The position numbers and the translations under genes were made by a program. 64,000 nt of DNA from contig JAZGTN010000178.1 in NCBI GenBank assembly GCA_037783415.1, forward strand, positions 620,001 to 684,000. The letters run 5' to 3'. Below are positions 54,463 through 64,000 of the stretch, in pieces. This DNA comes from Leptasterias polaris (Eukaryota; Echinodermata; Asteroidea; Forcipulatida; Asteriidae). A model generated the notes under the pieces. The model was not told the DNA's origin and made no database searches. It saw only the letters and a program-made list of their open reading frames with translations. Within the stretch, counting starts at the first letter, position 1. Each line of letters starts with the position of its first letter.

Positions 54463-55605
54463 CAGGGTTCTCCACACGCGGTTTTGTCCGGGCGCTGCGC
54501 CCGGACAAAATTTTCAAAATACAAAATGCGCCCGGACAAAAAATGTAGCGCCCGGACAAAATCGTTGTGCGCCCGGACAAAAAATCGCAGCCACTAGCTG
54601 TTCGGTCCTAAATTAGTGTCAATCAGTAATTTCCACAATGAAACGATTGTTATTATTCCCCGCGCACGTGCCGGGCAAGTATAAGAAATCGCACTGCATG
54701 ACTGTTTTTCACGGCGCCCCCGCGGCACACATAACAGCCGTCATTTCAATCTACGTAAATCATACACACGGACCATAGAGCTATCGCTGGCAGAGCATCG
54801 CAGCGCAACTGCACGATCGTGATAATGTTGGGAAATCTCGGTACATGGTAACCACGTGTATAAAGCAGATTGATGCCGTGAGCTTACTATCCAGGAAGAC
54901 TATTGGCTCAAAAACGGGACCTTTCGCGCTATCAACCAATCCGCGGAAAGATTAAAACAGATTGACCAGGGGTACGTTTTCGCGGCTGGAACGAATAACT
55001 GTTTCGGTCATTGGCCCGTGTTATCGGATGGCCAAAATTCAACCGAAACATTTATTGGACCGCGAAATGATCACCCCTAATGACGGCATGCTGCACACGT
55101 AATGGAGTTTAGGACGACGACTCGGCGGTATCGATCGACTCGACGACAGATAGACGTGAGTGATTGATTGTGAATGATGATACCTTTTAAGTTTGTAAAT
55201 AAAACAGAAAGAGGGGTGAAAAAACTTAACTTTGTTTCAGATTAACGAAAAATTGTTAATGTTTTTTTTTATGGAAAAGTAAAAACATATTCTTGTTGAC
55301 TCAAATATAAAGCTGAAAAAGTGATTTTCCCCTACCTGCTGAATGCTGGTAATTTCACGCGAATCTACTCGGATTCGCGGCGTTAACGGGGGGCGCGAAT
55401 CGATTCGTGGATTCACGTCGGATTTCTAGGCCTGTACAGAAAACTTTTTTTCTTTTTCTTGTCCCATTGTTTGGTAGACTCCCACCCAGTGTCACATAGA
55501 TTTGATGATTCATTGCGCTTGCACATTATAAGCATTGCTTGCGTGAAAAAATCACCCGGCGGCCGGCGCGCGCCCGGACAAAATTCGACCCTGTGGAGAA
55601 CCCTG
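54463..55605. mobile_element. 1,143-bp non-autonomous TIR element with CCGGAC repeats
   Basis: The left end CAGGGTTCTCCACACGCGG and right end TGTGGAGAACCCTG are inverted repeats with a CAGGGTTCTCCACA core. They continue inward to TTTTGTCCGGGCGC on both sides. TACTGC is duplicated at 54457-54462 and 55606-55611 (6 bp). The left part has five GCGCCCGGACAAAA copies, the first forming a hairpin with TTTTGTCCGGGCGC. No transposase. The superfamily is undecided: ends look hAT-like but 6 bp is shorter than the usual 8. Confidence 0.7.
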
Positions 55606-57970
55606 TACTGCCTATAGTTACTGTACATTTTGTAATCTTACAGTAGTAATTGTGAATTTCTGGAGCCTGAAATTGGTCTAAAACTTGCTGTCACGGATGA
55701 AGCTTGTCCCAAAGATGTCAAAAATACAAACTGAGAAGTTTAGACCAAAATGGCCCCAAAAACACATTTCTCCCAATTTTGGAGCTCCACATCATGCCTA
55801 ATCTGAAAGTAGACACACAAAGCTTTGGAATGATGTATGATGTAGGTGTGTGTGGGGTGGGTCCATTAAACTCCTAAAATAAGCCTCTTCTGAAAGGTTC
55901 ACCGCTCGCCTAATGTAGTAGGTAAAGCAAACTGATACCATGTTTCTTTTGTTGTACCTATTTTAGATATGAAGCTGTGATGAAACAATATCTAAAACTG
56001 AGTGGAGAGATTCAGATTGATGAGGAGGAGGAAGCTGTTGGAAGATTGCTTCAGAAGATTCAAAGTTATTGTTTTATAATATGGAGTGAGCCAGTGGAAT
56101 TACATTTGGCTGAAACTGATTTATCATATGGGTTAACATAGGACCAGATAATGTGAAATATAAAAGAAATAAAATATTGAATGTTACCAGCTGGACTGTA
56201 TGCATAATTAAGCTGACAGGCCATCATCTTTATAATGTTATCTATAAAGTCTACTCTTGACACAGTCCCTTGTCACTTGTTTTTTTAAAACAATTGAGAC
56301 TCTATAGAAATTGTGCCGTATACAAAAATTAACTCAAGTCAAATACTCCTGTACTCTTTGTGCTTTCAGTGCTTTCAGTAACCATTTTGTTTATTTATGT
56401 GTTAGCTTCAAATAAAATATAAAAGCAAATTTGTTGGAAACTTTGTTTTGGGTGAATGGTTAGCTCATGTATATTCAGTGCCAGAGCCTTGTGAGCGATC
56501 TAAGCCACTCACTCTTTGAACTAAGAATAGCCAGTACTTTATCACGGCGCAATGCTTTACGTGCAATGAGTGTGAATACGCTATCGCACTTGGAGAACGG
56601 ATGACAAAAATACATGAAATCGTCTGTGAACATTTAGGTCAAGCTAGTACACAGCTATTGATGCAACATAACGAAAGATAAAATAACAGGAAATGTCTCT
56701 AACAAACTTATGGATAATGTGATAAACCTAAACTGTATGGTAAAAATTCAAATCAAGGCACTTGTCAAAGTGTACTTGGACTTAAAGAATTACAGAGGTA
56801 ATGAAACAGTGTCAAAGAAGGGCAAAGGCTCTGCGTAAAACACTTTGAACGTCGCGTAAAACACTTTGATATCTCGAAGAACAAAAAGACAAGGTTTGCA
56901 GTGGTACTGGGTAAACTGATCCTAGAACAGTACCAGTCGAGGCTCACCACAATTGAGGCGGACTGCGGGGGCCAGTCTGATCAATGCAGACATTAAAGAT
57001 GACAAGGAGCGTCAACTTTCTCTTCAAGTGATGGCGATCATCACGCAGTTGACAGAGCAGAAGACCAGTCTCCTCGGAGGACCCAGACAAAGATAAAGAA
57101 CATGGGCACAAGACAAAGATAAAGAACATGGCTATGCCTTTCAAACCCAACGGCTCTTTTCAGAGCCACCATTTTTCAAAACGGATATTTTGACCATGTT
57201 TGTTTTCTTAAAAAGAATATGCCCCTAGCATGTTCTACTCAAACTTTAATTTATAATGTCGATGTCCACTTACTTGCTTCATTTCCCCCCCCTTTCACTT
57301 TTCAGTCAATCTTTGTTTCTTTTTGATTATCTTTCCTTTTATGAAAAACTTTCTTAGCTTCATTTAAACCATAACTTGGAAGATCACCTAGAAAACATTC
57401 TTCAAGCAAGCATACACACCCTGCTCTTCTGATTTTCATTATTAAACTGAAAAGAGTAGACCTATTACCTAAAATAAAAATTAGCAAAAAAGAAAAGCAC
57501 AAGCCTGGCTCAGAGCATTCAGAATGATGCGGGTATCAGAAAGATGTGGAAGGTGAGATTAGGGAAGGGGCCTAGAATGGTACAGGAGCAGTCCAAATGG
57601 AACAGGAAAGTTCTTTAAATCAGCACAGGCAGGCAGCAAAGTCAGTGTGAAATGGGGTTCACAAAACTTGAAAGCAGGAGTTTGCTGCACGTCAGGTAAA
57701 ATAGTTTGCATAGATTGTCTTCAACAATCTTGACGAACCACATGCTTCGACCATTTCTACCTCCACGCATCGACCAGTTTCCTTCTCAGGCTTTCGTTTT
57801 GTTTTTTCATAATACCACGGTTTTCATTAGTATTTGAAAATCAATTTTTGAAAATATCCATATTTTGTATTTTCTTGTCGCAGTATTTTAGTACACTTAA
57901 GGTTACAGTCTTCGGTGGTTGTTTACGTTTTTTCTTGAACGACATGGCCGTAGCTGCTGCTGTTCGGGGT
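55606..57970. other. Noncoding; one exon-like open stretch
   Basis: An acceptor-like TATTTTAG at 55958-55965 precedes an open frame YEAVMKQYLKLSGEIQIDEE..GRLLQKIQ (about 55967-56065), which may be an exon of an unrecognised gene. A second open stretch near 56895-56990 (VLGKLILEQYQSRLTTIEAD) has no known match. Nothing else was recognised. Confidence 0.3.
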
Positions 57971-57973
57971 TGA

Positions 57974-59036
57974 ATGTGGTCGGAGGGGGAGCTGGCATGT
58001 TTTTTGGACATCTGGGCCAGCGAAGAGATTCGTGGTAAGTTGGATGGTACCACACTGCCGTGTTCAAAAACATAGCGTCACAGATGTCGAAGATGAGTTT
58101 CGAAAGAACTCCGAAAGAAATTAAAAACAAAATGAAAAACATGAAACGTGATTATAAGAAGATAGTGGACCACAAGAGGAGCGGTGTGGCTCGAAAAGAG
58201 ATGGCATACAAAGAGAAATTGGACATTATCCTGGGTGATAGGCCATCAGCGGAGCCCGTTGTAATTTTCCAGTCCTCGCTGGATGATGAAGAAGAGGAGC
58301 TTGAAGACGATTCCTCGGCTGATAATATCACCACAAGCTTCACTGACATGACCACCGACGATGACGATGAGTTAGGGGAGAGCATTTTAACTGCAATGCC
58401 CACCACATCGCCCTGCTCACCACCAGTCCAGCCAACTGCAACATGCCCAGGCTTAACAGGTGGGTGTTTTTTTTACTAATTCAAATATTTTTTAAGATTC
58501 CATTTCCGAGTGTATTGTGTCAAAATAAGACTCCATGTCTGACCAGCACATTTTGTACTCCTTTCAGTTTCAATCGAAAAATTATTTAATTGTATCAAAC
58601 TCAAGGCACATACATGACTTTTTATAGGTGTATTGTTTAATTGAAGTATAAATTAAAAGGGCCTGGGGAAAAAAGACAGAAAAAATCTGTTCGGATTGAA
58701 CTTAAACCTCGATCTACATTTTAGAAAAATATTTCATGCCGGCTACTTACAACCTACTTTTTGAGGTTTATCTGTCATTTAAAAGCTCTGATAAAATTAC
58801 TTGCACCAGTACCAATGAACATTACATACCATCTCGCATCTAGGCCTTTGTTCTACAATCATATAGTAACTTTGTTTAACTGAGTTTGTTTTTACATGTT
58901 CATCTGTTTTATCAATTTATTGTTCTTATAGGTAACAGCCAGCAGCCATCCCCAGCCACAGAAATCTCCACTGGCACCAACGCAGACAGCACCCGGAGAA
59001 CTAAACGATCCAATGCAACTGTGACTGAAGATAACG
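57974..59036 (+). CDS. Myb/SANT-like DNA-binding protein, two exons, frameshifted
   Basis: Exon 1 (57974-58459) reads MWSEGELACFLDIWASEEIR..LDGTT then, after a single-base frameshift near 58050, AVFKNIASQMSKMSFERTPK..IKNKMKNMKRDYKKIVDHKR and LDIILGDRPSAEP. This is the three-helix Myb/SANT (trihelix) fold of MSANTD/ZSCAN29-type and Harbinger-associated proteins. An acidic Ser/Asp tail follows. The exon ends AACAG|GTGGGT. Exon 2 (58932-59036, after CTTATAG) continues in phase: GNSQQPSPATEISTGTNADS..TEDN, then G|GTAATT. The later exons are missing. The frameshift suggests a damaged copy. It may bind DNA as accessory to a Harbinger-type transposase or be a domesticated gene. Confidence 0.6.
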
Positions 59037-59084
59037 GTAATTTGTGAAAGTGGGAAAAACAGCTTAAGTGATCAACTGATCATG

Positions 59085-59767
59085 ATATAATTGGGAAACT
59101 GCGAGGTAAACTGCATTGCCAAGAAAGACCCACGAGGAACAATTCGATGGATTAGAAATAACAAACTCCTATTTGTGAAATGGAAAGACACTAGAGAGGT
59201 TTCAATGCTCTCAACTATTCACCTTGTGGCAATGACACTGGCTCTCGCAAAACCAAAAATAAACAGACAGGCCAATTTTGAAAAACATTGAGGTGCCAAT
59301 TCTACCACCTGTAAAAGATTACAACCAGTCAATGGGAGGTGTTGATTTGTCGGATCAGCTAGTCAATTACTATAATGTCATACACAAAACTAGGAAGTGG
59401 TACAAAACTCTTTTTTATCATTTTATCGATATTGCTGTTGTAAATTCATTTATTATGCATAAAGAAATGAACCGAGCCCTTGGAGTGCCATCTTTGTCAC
59501 AGAAGAACTTTCAAAAATAGTTGGTGTATGACCTCGTTGGTGATAGTCTCCTGCCCCAACCTGATGCCCCCTCCTGTTGTACACCTTCCAGCGGAGATTC
59601 AAATAGTTGAGGATTAGGCTCAATGAGCATCAAAAGGAAGGAAGAAATGTCGCTACTGTTTGAACACTGACAATAAAGCGAACAGAACACCATGGAAGTG
59701 TGCAGGCTGCGACGTTCCATCATGTATTATTCCTACAAGGAACTGCTTCAAACTTTGGCACAACTGA
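59085..59767 (+). pseudogene. piggyBac transposase, C-terminal third, frameshifted
   Basis: Frame 1 (59091-59288) has [20 protein letters not shown] and [10 protein letters not shown] (the W-D-R....ST block). Frame 2 (59278-59520) has [40 protein letters not shown] and [12 protein letters not shown], a classic piggyBac DDE_Tnp_1_7 end (YN..M.GVD..DQ). Frame 3 (about 59640-59767) is the Cys-rich terminal domain: KCRYCL..KCAGCDVPSC..RNCFKLWH, then TGA. The N-terminal two thirds and the TTAA-flanked ends are not seen. At least two frameshifts. Confidence 0.8.
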
Positions 59768-59769
59768 AC

Positions 59770-60720
59770 TATAATATTGTAAATATTTTGTTTAGCAATC
59801 CTGTTAATTTGTTGTTTCTTCCATCTTCTTACGTTTGAGAATTACGAAGCAAAGCAGCTCATGTAACTTATCAATTCATTTAGTAATTGACCCTGATGAA
59901 GGCACACACACTATAGGAACAAATCTAAACAAGTTCAAGAATTCCAGAATTGCTGATTGTAATATCCCTTTTTCATTTTGTTTGTGATGGACAGAGAGGT
60001 TACCTGTTTCAATATTATTGTAGCTCAAACTGTTACCTTTGTAATGACAAAAAACATGAAGAGGTTTTGTTTTATTATTTTTTTTACTTGATGCCAAATT
60101 TTGATTGATTGTTCATTACTGCAAATCTGTCGCAAATGAAGTTTGCAAAAATGGCAGTCAAACTTTCTCAGCATTTCAGGTAATTTATGAAATTTGCATA
60201 GAACAAACAATTATGAAACAAAAAAAACGAAAATATTAAATTAAGATGGCTGCCATCTTTTCAAAAAACATTGTGATGTGGTCAAAACATATACCAATTT
60301 GTAGCCCCATATGTAAGCTTTTCAATGGTATATAATTTGATAAGGATTATAAAAAGTAAGACATAGTTGTTATTGCAAAACTGCACGACATTTACAAAAA
60401 TTTACCAAAGGGTTTTAAGAGATCGAGCAGAGCTAGAAGCACCTTACCAATCCTGTTTGCAATAGGCAGATAAATCAGAAGCAACAAGAGAAACATTGTT
60501 GGTGAATATTAGAGGCAAGTAATAGATGCGACAAAAGAGGATGCAATTGGGAGATAGTCTGTCTGAACTACGCCATCCAATGGGTTTAAAATTGAGGTGG
60601 AACTTCAGCAAGCAAAGACAGAGGGGATAGCCATATTTTGTAAATGTGCTTATTTTGAGGTCCGTCTTCACAGTGATCTCAGACAAAATCAGACCTATTT
60701 TTTAACTGTTTTGTTTTTCA
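59770..60720. other. Noncoding, nothing recognised
   Basis: AT-rich sequence without family-like ORFs. It includes one ATGGCTGCCAT motif (about 60246) shared with the minisatellite at 46976-47072. Confidence 0.45.
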
Positions 60721-60721
60721 G

Positions 60722-61130
60722 AATAGTGCAGACTTCTTTGAAAACTTTCTTAACATAACAAAGGCCCATGGACAGGTAGGATGCACTATGGCAATCAAGG
60801 TTTCCACTGGGACCGTCTCCACATATGCCTACATTACGCCAACATGTTTATACAGTACTAAAACCTGAAAGTCGTCTATTGCATTTTAGATTTTTGTTCT
60901 TTATTTTCTTAACCGGACAACATAACTGCAATAGCCAGGAAGATGAAGAGTTGATAACTCTACAACACTTTTTCACTTTTGTAACAAGGTTGGAGCACCT
61001 GCCTGTAAGTGGATGGCATCCCCCTCTAACAGTGACATTCATGCTCCAAGATGTTGCACTTATGAGAATTGGTGCCTGCACCTACAGCCACCAGTTGAAG
61101 CTACCAGTGCCAGAAAATTGTCAAGATCCA
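60722..61130 (+). pseudogene. Two exons resembling a HECT C-lobe
   Basis: Exon A (60722-60775, between TTTTTCAG and GTAGGA) reads NSADFFENFLNITKAHGQ. Exon B starts after GCCAG at 60939 in matching phase: EDEELITLQHFFTFVTRLEH, LPVSGWHPPLTVTFML, RIGACTYSHQLKLPVPENCQ. The F...T....LP..G....LTV.F / ACTYS..LKLP layout recalls the C-terminal lobe of HECT E3 ligases, where the catalytic Cys sits in T-C before L.LP; here ACT places the Cys one residue early. The frame runs without a stop into a Gypsy fragment. Confidence 0.35.
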
Positions 61131-61149
61131 ATGCCACCTGGGAGTGTTA

Positions 61150-61617
61150 CATGTATCTTTGATTTGTTTAACAAATCCTTTCCTGATCGGTTTTTTGCAC
61201 AACAGTTAGATCCAGACCTATCAGTTGTTTGTCGGTACTGGCTTTCAAAGACTCCCCCAACAAGGGGTCAGCTGGCACAGGAACCACGGGCTGTGCGGAA
61301 ACTTTTGAGGTTCTGGAGTCGGTTAGAGGAGAGAGAAGGACTGCTGTATCGTAATGTCATAGAGAAGGGCCAGAAGGTCAGCCAACTACTCTTGCCTCGA
61401 GCTTTACGACAGAAGGTCCTCGATGTGCTACATGGTCATGCTGGGCACCAAGGTAAAACCAGCAGTTGGAAATCTGTTGGCAACGAAACCATTAGAGGTG
61501 TTGGCAGTTGATTTTACGATCCTTGAACGGGCAAGTGATGGGCGTGAGTATGTTCTTGTCATGATGGACGTGTTCACTAAATTGGAGGACGGCAACGTCA
61601 AACATGGGAGAGTGTAA
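61150..61617 (+). pseudogene. Ty3/Gypsy integrase fragment with internal deletion
   Basis: LDPDLSVVCRYWLSKTPPTR..AVRKLLRFWSRLEEREGLLY.. then QLLLPRALRQKVLDVLHGHA and GHQG is the linker plus the first half of the H2C2 zinc-binding domain. In another frame KPLEVLAVDFTILERASDGR, EYVLVMMDVFTK is the start of the integrase core (two Asp-containing blocks). About 50 codons between them, including the two zinc cysteines, are missing. It ends at 61617. Confidence 0.75.
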
Positions 61618-62214
61618 CCGGGCAAATAATACCCGATTTTATTTCTTTGCCATAATTGTGTCGTACCCTTCTGCCTCCATGGCCCAGCTCAATGCCTTGG
61701 TACCACCACTTTTTAAACGTTCCTGTTGAAATATTTTCAAATTTTCTAGAAGCAAAAGACAAATAAGTGATGATGACTTCCAATGTGGCCAATATCTGCA
61801 GCCCCGTCCTCGTAACTAGTCGTCTCACTAGAAAAAAGTAAGCAAATCAGACTGAACCCCACCACTCATGGACTGGTTCACAAGGCCAGACAGAAATTGT
61901 CTGCTTGGCCAGCCTAAGAAATCAAGTCTGGAGACAGGTGGATAAACTGAAAGAAAGCCTTGACTGGTGCAAAGGACATAATAATTCAAGAATAATTCAA
62001 GATACTCGAGACACCAGCGATCTTGGAAGAAAGGTATACAGGAATTGAAAAACGAGATGTAGGTGCAGGACAGCCCTGATGGGAACAAGGTTGAAGAGCC
62101 GCAGCCGTTTATCCTACTTGACTCGCCCACTTACATGTACCAGGTGCTCCTTGAGGAGGTGAGACACGACTTGGGACTGGACATCGTTGGCTTGCTGCCC
62201 TGTCTGCTTATAAT

Positions 62215-62690
62215 TTTACCTTGGAGTACAGAAGTGGCAAGCTCAATGGTGATGCAGATGGCCTGTCCCGCCGCCCCCATCATGAGACTGCAGCTAATTC
62301 ACAGACTGTTTCTGCTGAAGCTGTAAAAGCTGTAGTAGGCTCACTCAGTGTATACCTTGCCAACTTAGCCTTGTCATCAACCTCATTAGTAGAGACTCTA
62401 GCCCTACAGAGCACAGCTGTCCCACCAGATATTGATAATCCTCCACTATGGCCAGGACAAAGTCCAATTCCTCAAGTGTCCACAGAGGAGTGGAGGCAAT
62501 ACCAACAAGATGATCCCATTATTGGGAAAGTCATTCAATACAAGAAGGAAGGACAATGTCCCCAAGGAAAGCTTAGACGTCATGAACACTGTGATGTTGT
62601 TGCAATCTTACGGGACTGGGACAAACTAACATTTAGGGATGGTGTCCTTTACCGCCAGCGTACAGAAAAAAAATGGCGTTAAAATCAGCA
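62215..62690 (+). pseudogene. Ty3/Gypsy RNase H end and integrase linker (copy 2)
   Basis: A 153-codon open frame: EYRSGKLNGDADGLSRRPHH (RNase H C-terminal signature), a Ser/Thr/Ala-rich linker, STEEWRQYQQDDPIIGKVIQ, and HCDVVAILRDWDKLTFRDGV then LYRQR, where the integrase would begin. It stops at TAA just after KKWR. Confidence 0.75.
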
Positions 62691-63027
62691 CACGCCAGCG
62701 CCACAGCCTCTGCCACGGCCAGCGCAGCAGCAACATGTGCATCACAATTTTACTCCTCTGCCTCCGTCTATGGGATTTACTCGACCTTCTCCCCACCCTC
62801 ATTCTGTTATTAGTCCGCAGACCACGACGCCCCATTTGTCGTCTATGCCGGCACCATCACCGCTTGCCGCTGCACACCATGTGCCTTCTTATCCTCCCCT
62901 TCCAGCTGGTTATGTCCAGCCCCAAGGATATCTCCTTTCTTTGGAGATGTGTTGTCCAAGTGGCATGGAGTCGACAAGCTCCACGAGCAGGGCACTTGGG
63001 TCTCACCCGGGTGAGCCACAGCAATGA
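62689..63027 (+). CDS. Proline-rich ORF of unknown origin
   Basis: An open frame from just after a TAA (about 62689) with QHTPAPQPLPRPAQQQHVHH, then PLPPSMGFTRPSPHPHS and PLPAGYVQPQGYL, ending at TGA 63025-63027. There is no splice acceptor or strong start; an internal ATG lies near 62920. Composition recalls retrotransposon gag linkers or a Pro-rich host exon. The whole segment is absent from copy 1 of the duplicated block. Confidence 0.25.
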   Translation, partial: HTPAPQPLPRPAQQQHVHHNFTPLPPSMGFTRPSPHPHSVISPQTTTPHLSSMPAPSPLAAAHHVPSYPPLPAGYVQPQGYLLSLEMCCPSGMESTSSTSRALGSHPGEPQQ

Positions 63028-63659
63028 CGTCAGAGCTATTCGAACGCACTGGGGTCAGACCTGGGTCGACCCGGGGAAGCTAATCGAACGGTTTATTTCG
63101 AAGTCGAGTCCTTGCTCCGTGATGGCACGTACACCGAGCAAATTCTTGCCTCGTATGTCCGCCAATTGATTCGTTGAGAGATGGAGTGGTTGGATGGTCT
63201 GAAAGCCTTGACTGGTGCAAAAAGGACATTAAGAAACTCCCACCCTGCTCACTGAAGATGATCTCTAAGAACAAAAATAGCATGGTTTGCAGTGGAATAT
63301 GGTGGATTGATCTTCGATCAGTAACAGTTGTTTGAGGATAACCACAACTGGTCTCAAATCTCCACTTTCATGTCATCTTTGGTATAGCACTACAAAATAT
63401 TCATCACATTCTAGCTTTTGTGATGAACTAAAGGCATCTAAGTCAGGCCTCCAGACAGAGGAAGACATGCCAGTAGGGGGAGGGTGCAAGGGGGGGGGGG
63501 GGGGGGGGGAGAAGCAAATCAGTAGAGTTGGGCAAGAAGAATGAAGTTGACCAATGAAGAAGAGAAAGTATTTTAACCTGTAGCCTGTATCTTTATCCAC
63601 AAAGCTTTTTTATATTAATGGCGTTGTTTCAACAACGAACTAATTTACTTTACAAATGT

Positions 63660-63947
63660 AACAGGAGAACCAGTCAATTACATTGCCGTGCATTAAATCA
63701 GTACTCAGTTTCTCAAAAACAAAGTACAATTTCTATACACTTGCAGACACTATGCATACGATGGATGATTTTCCACTAAATACTTTTGGAGGAATTTATT
63801 GTACAAAGAAGTTTAATAACTGAAGCAATGACTGAAGCCCTTCCTAAATAATTTTGTAAGGGGAAAACAAAAATCTCTGCAATTAATTTTATAGCTTGAG
63901 CTCTTTTGTAAAAGGATGCCATTGAATTTCACGGAGACCATCAAACC
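63660..63947. other. Noncoding, nothing recognised
   Basis: AT-rich interval between the end of the duplicated block and the next copy of the 2.28-kb unit. The minus strand from about 63948 leftward may continue the unidentified protein-like frame (GFDGLREIQWHPFTKEL) to a stop near 63898. Confidence 0.35.
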
Positions 63948-64000
63948 CCTCTGCCTCCATGGCCCAGCTCAATGCCTTGGTACCACCCCTTTTTAAACGT

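Larger units (their letters stand above)
61769..63659 (+). repeat. Duplicated block, copy 2 (longer form)
   Basis: The longer paralogue of 47089-48310 plus 50163-50221. It contains the two segments missing from copy 1 (about 62392-62437 and 62545-63103) and lacks copy 1's 1.85-kb insertion. It holds Gypsy linker sequence, a Pro-rich ORF and a G-run near 63490-63510. Confidence 0.9.
61668..63947. repeat. 2.28-kb unit, start of a second copy at the window end
   Basis: The sequence TCTGCCTCCATGGCCCAGCT.. to ..CTTTTTAAACGT at about 61670-61720 recurs at 63950-64000 (one mismatch seen) in the same orientation, about 2280 bp apart. The window ends inside the second copy. A minus-strand frame through both (LK[S/R]GGTKALSWAMEAEG) looks protein-like but is unidentified. 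Confidence 0.6.

Noticed and set aside
1..64000. tRNA, rRNA or other structural RNA genes
   Set aside because: I looked for cloverleaf-like A/B boxes and rRNA motifs and saw none I could support by eye.

Overview
The window looks like a transposon-dense stretch of an animal nuclear genome, most likely a marine invertebrate (echinoderm, hemichordate, amphioxus or mollusc; the sequence alone does not decide). Reasons: spliceosomal introns with GT/AG borders, about 40% GC, no bacterial operons, and many animal transposon families side by side (BEL/Pao, Ty3/Gypsy, CR1/L2-like LINEs, EnSpm/CACTA, Harbinger-like, Mutator-like, piggyBac). No clearly conserved single-copy host gene was recognised.

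Layout. 1-2.44 kb: noncoding with short repeats. 2.44-6.63 kb: a decayed BEL/Pao retrotransposon, split by a 5'-truncated LINE (4551-5350) and carrying a micro-inversion of about 39 bp. 8.3-8.9 kb: a THAP-domain remnant and an antisense acidic exon. 11.5-15.2 kb: two Gypsy fragments around a Mutator-like transposase pseudogene with one intron. 15.4-16.2 kb: an unrecognised repeated protein family. 17.25-39.44 kb: a CR1/L2-like LINE whose single EN-RT reading frame is cut in two by a very large DNA transposon.

The centrepiece is that transposon, 18658-37388 (18,731 bp). It has CACTGTAAAAAAA / TTTTTTTACAGTG ends and a 2-bp CA target duplication; taking it out with one CA restores the LINE frame exactly. 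It carries a 5' subterminal array of about 243-bp units, an uninterrupted 908-codon zinc-finger/DDE transposase, a five-exon gene with an N-terminal SAM-like domain (SAMD3-like, 532 aa), a Harbinger-like passenger (28821-30698) with TAA duplications, and a nearly homogeneous 177-bp satellite array of about 34 copies (30702-36755) with higher-order structure. I read it as an EnSpm/CACTA-type element with two genes, perhaps in a TnpD/TnpA-like division of labour, and an internal satellite that seems to have grown from sequence 3' of the second gene.

42-64 kb: more nested mobile DNA. There is a BEND-like pseudogene with a 9-bp-TSD Mutator-like insertion in a polypyrimidine tract, several fold-back elements, a duplicated block (47.1-50.2 and 61.8-63.7 kb) containing Gypsy remnants, a partial DUF4806-like spliced gene, a 1.14-kb terminal-inverted-repeat element, a Myb/SANT gene next to a piggyBac pseudogene, and a HECT-lobe-like exon running into a Gypsy integrase fragment.

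A window-wide signal not tied to any gene is the 8-mer TACATGTA (about 25 occurrences counted by eye). In three paralogous comparisons inside the window, one copy has TA where the other has TACATGTA. This is the expected shape of a Tc1/mariner-type excision scar.
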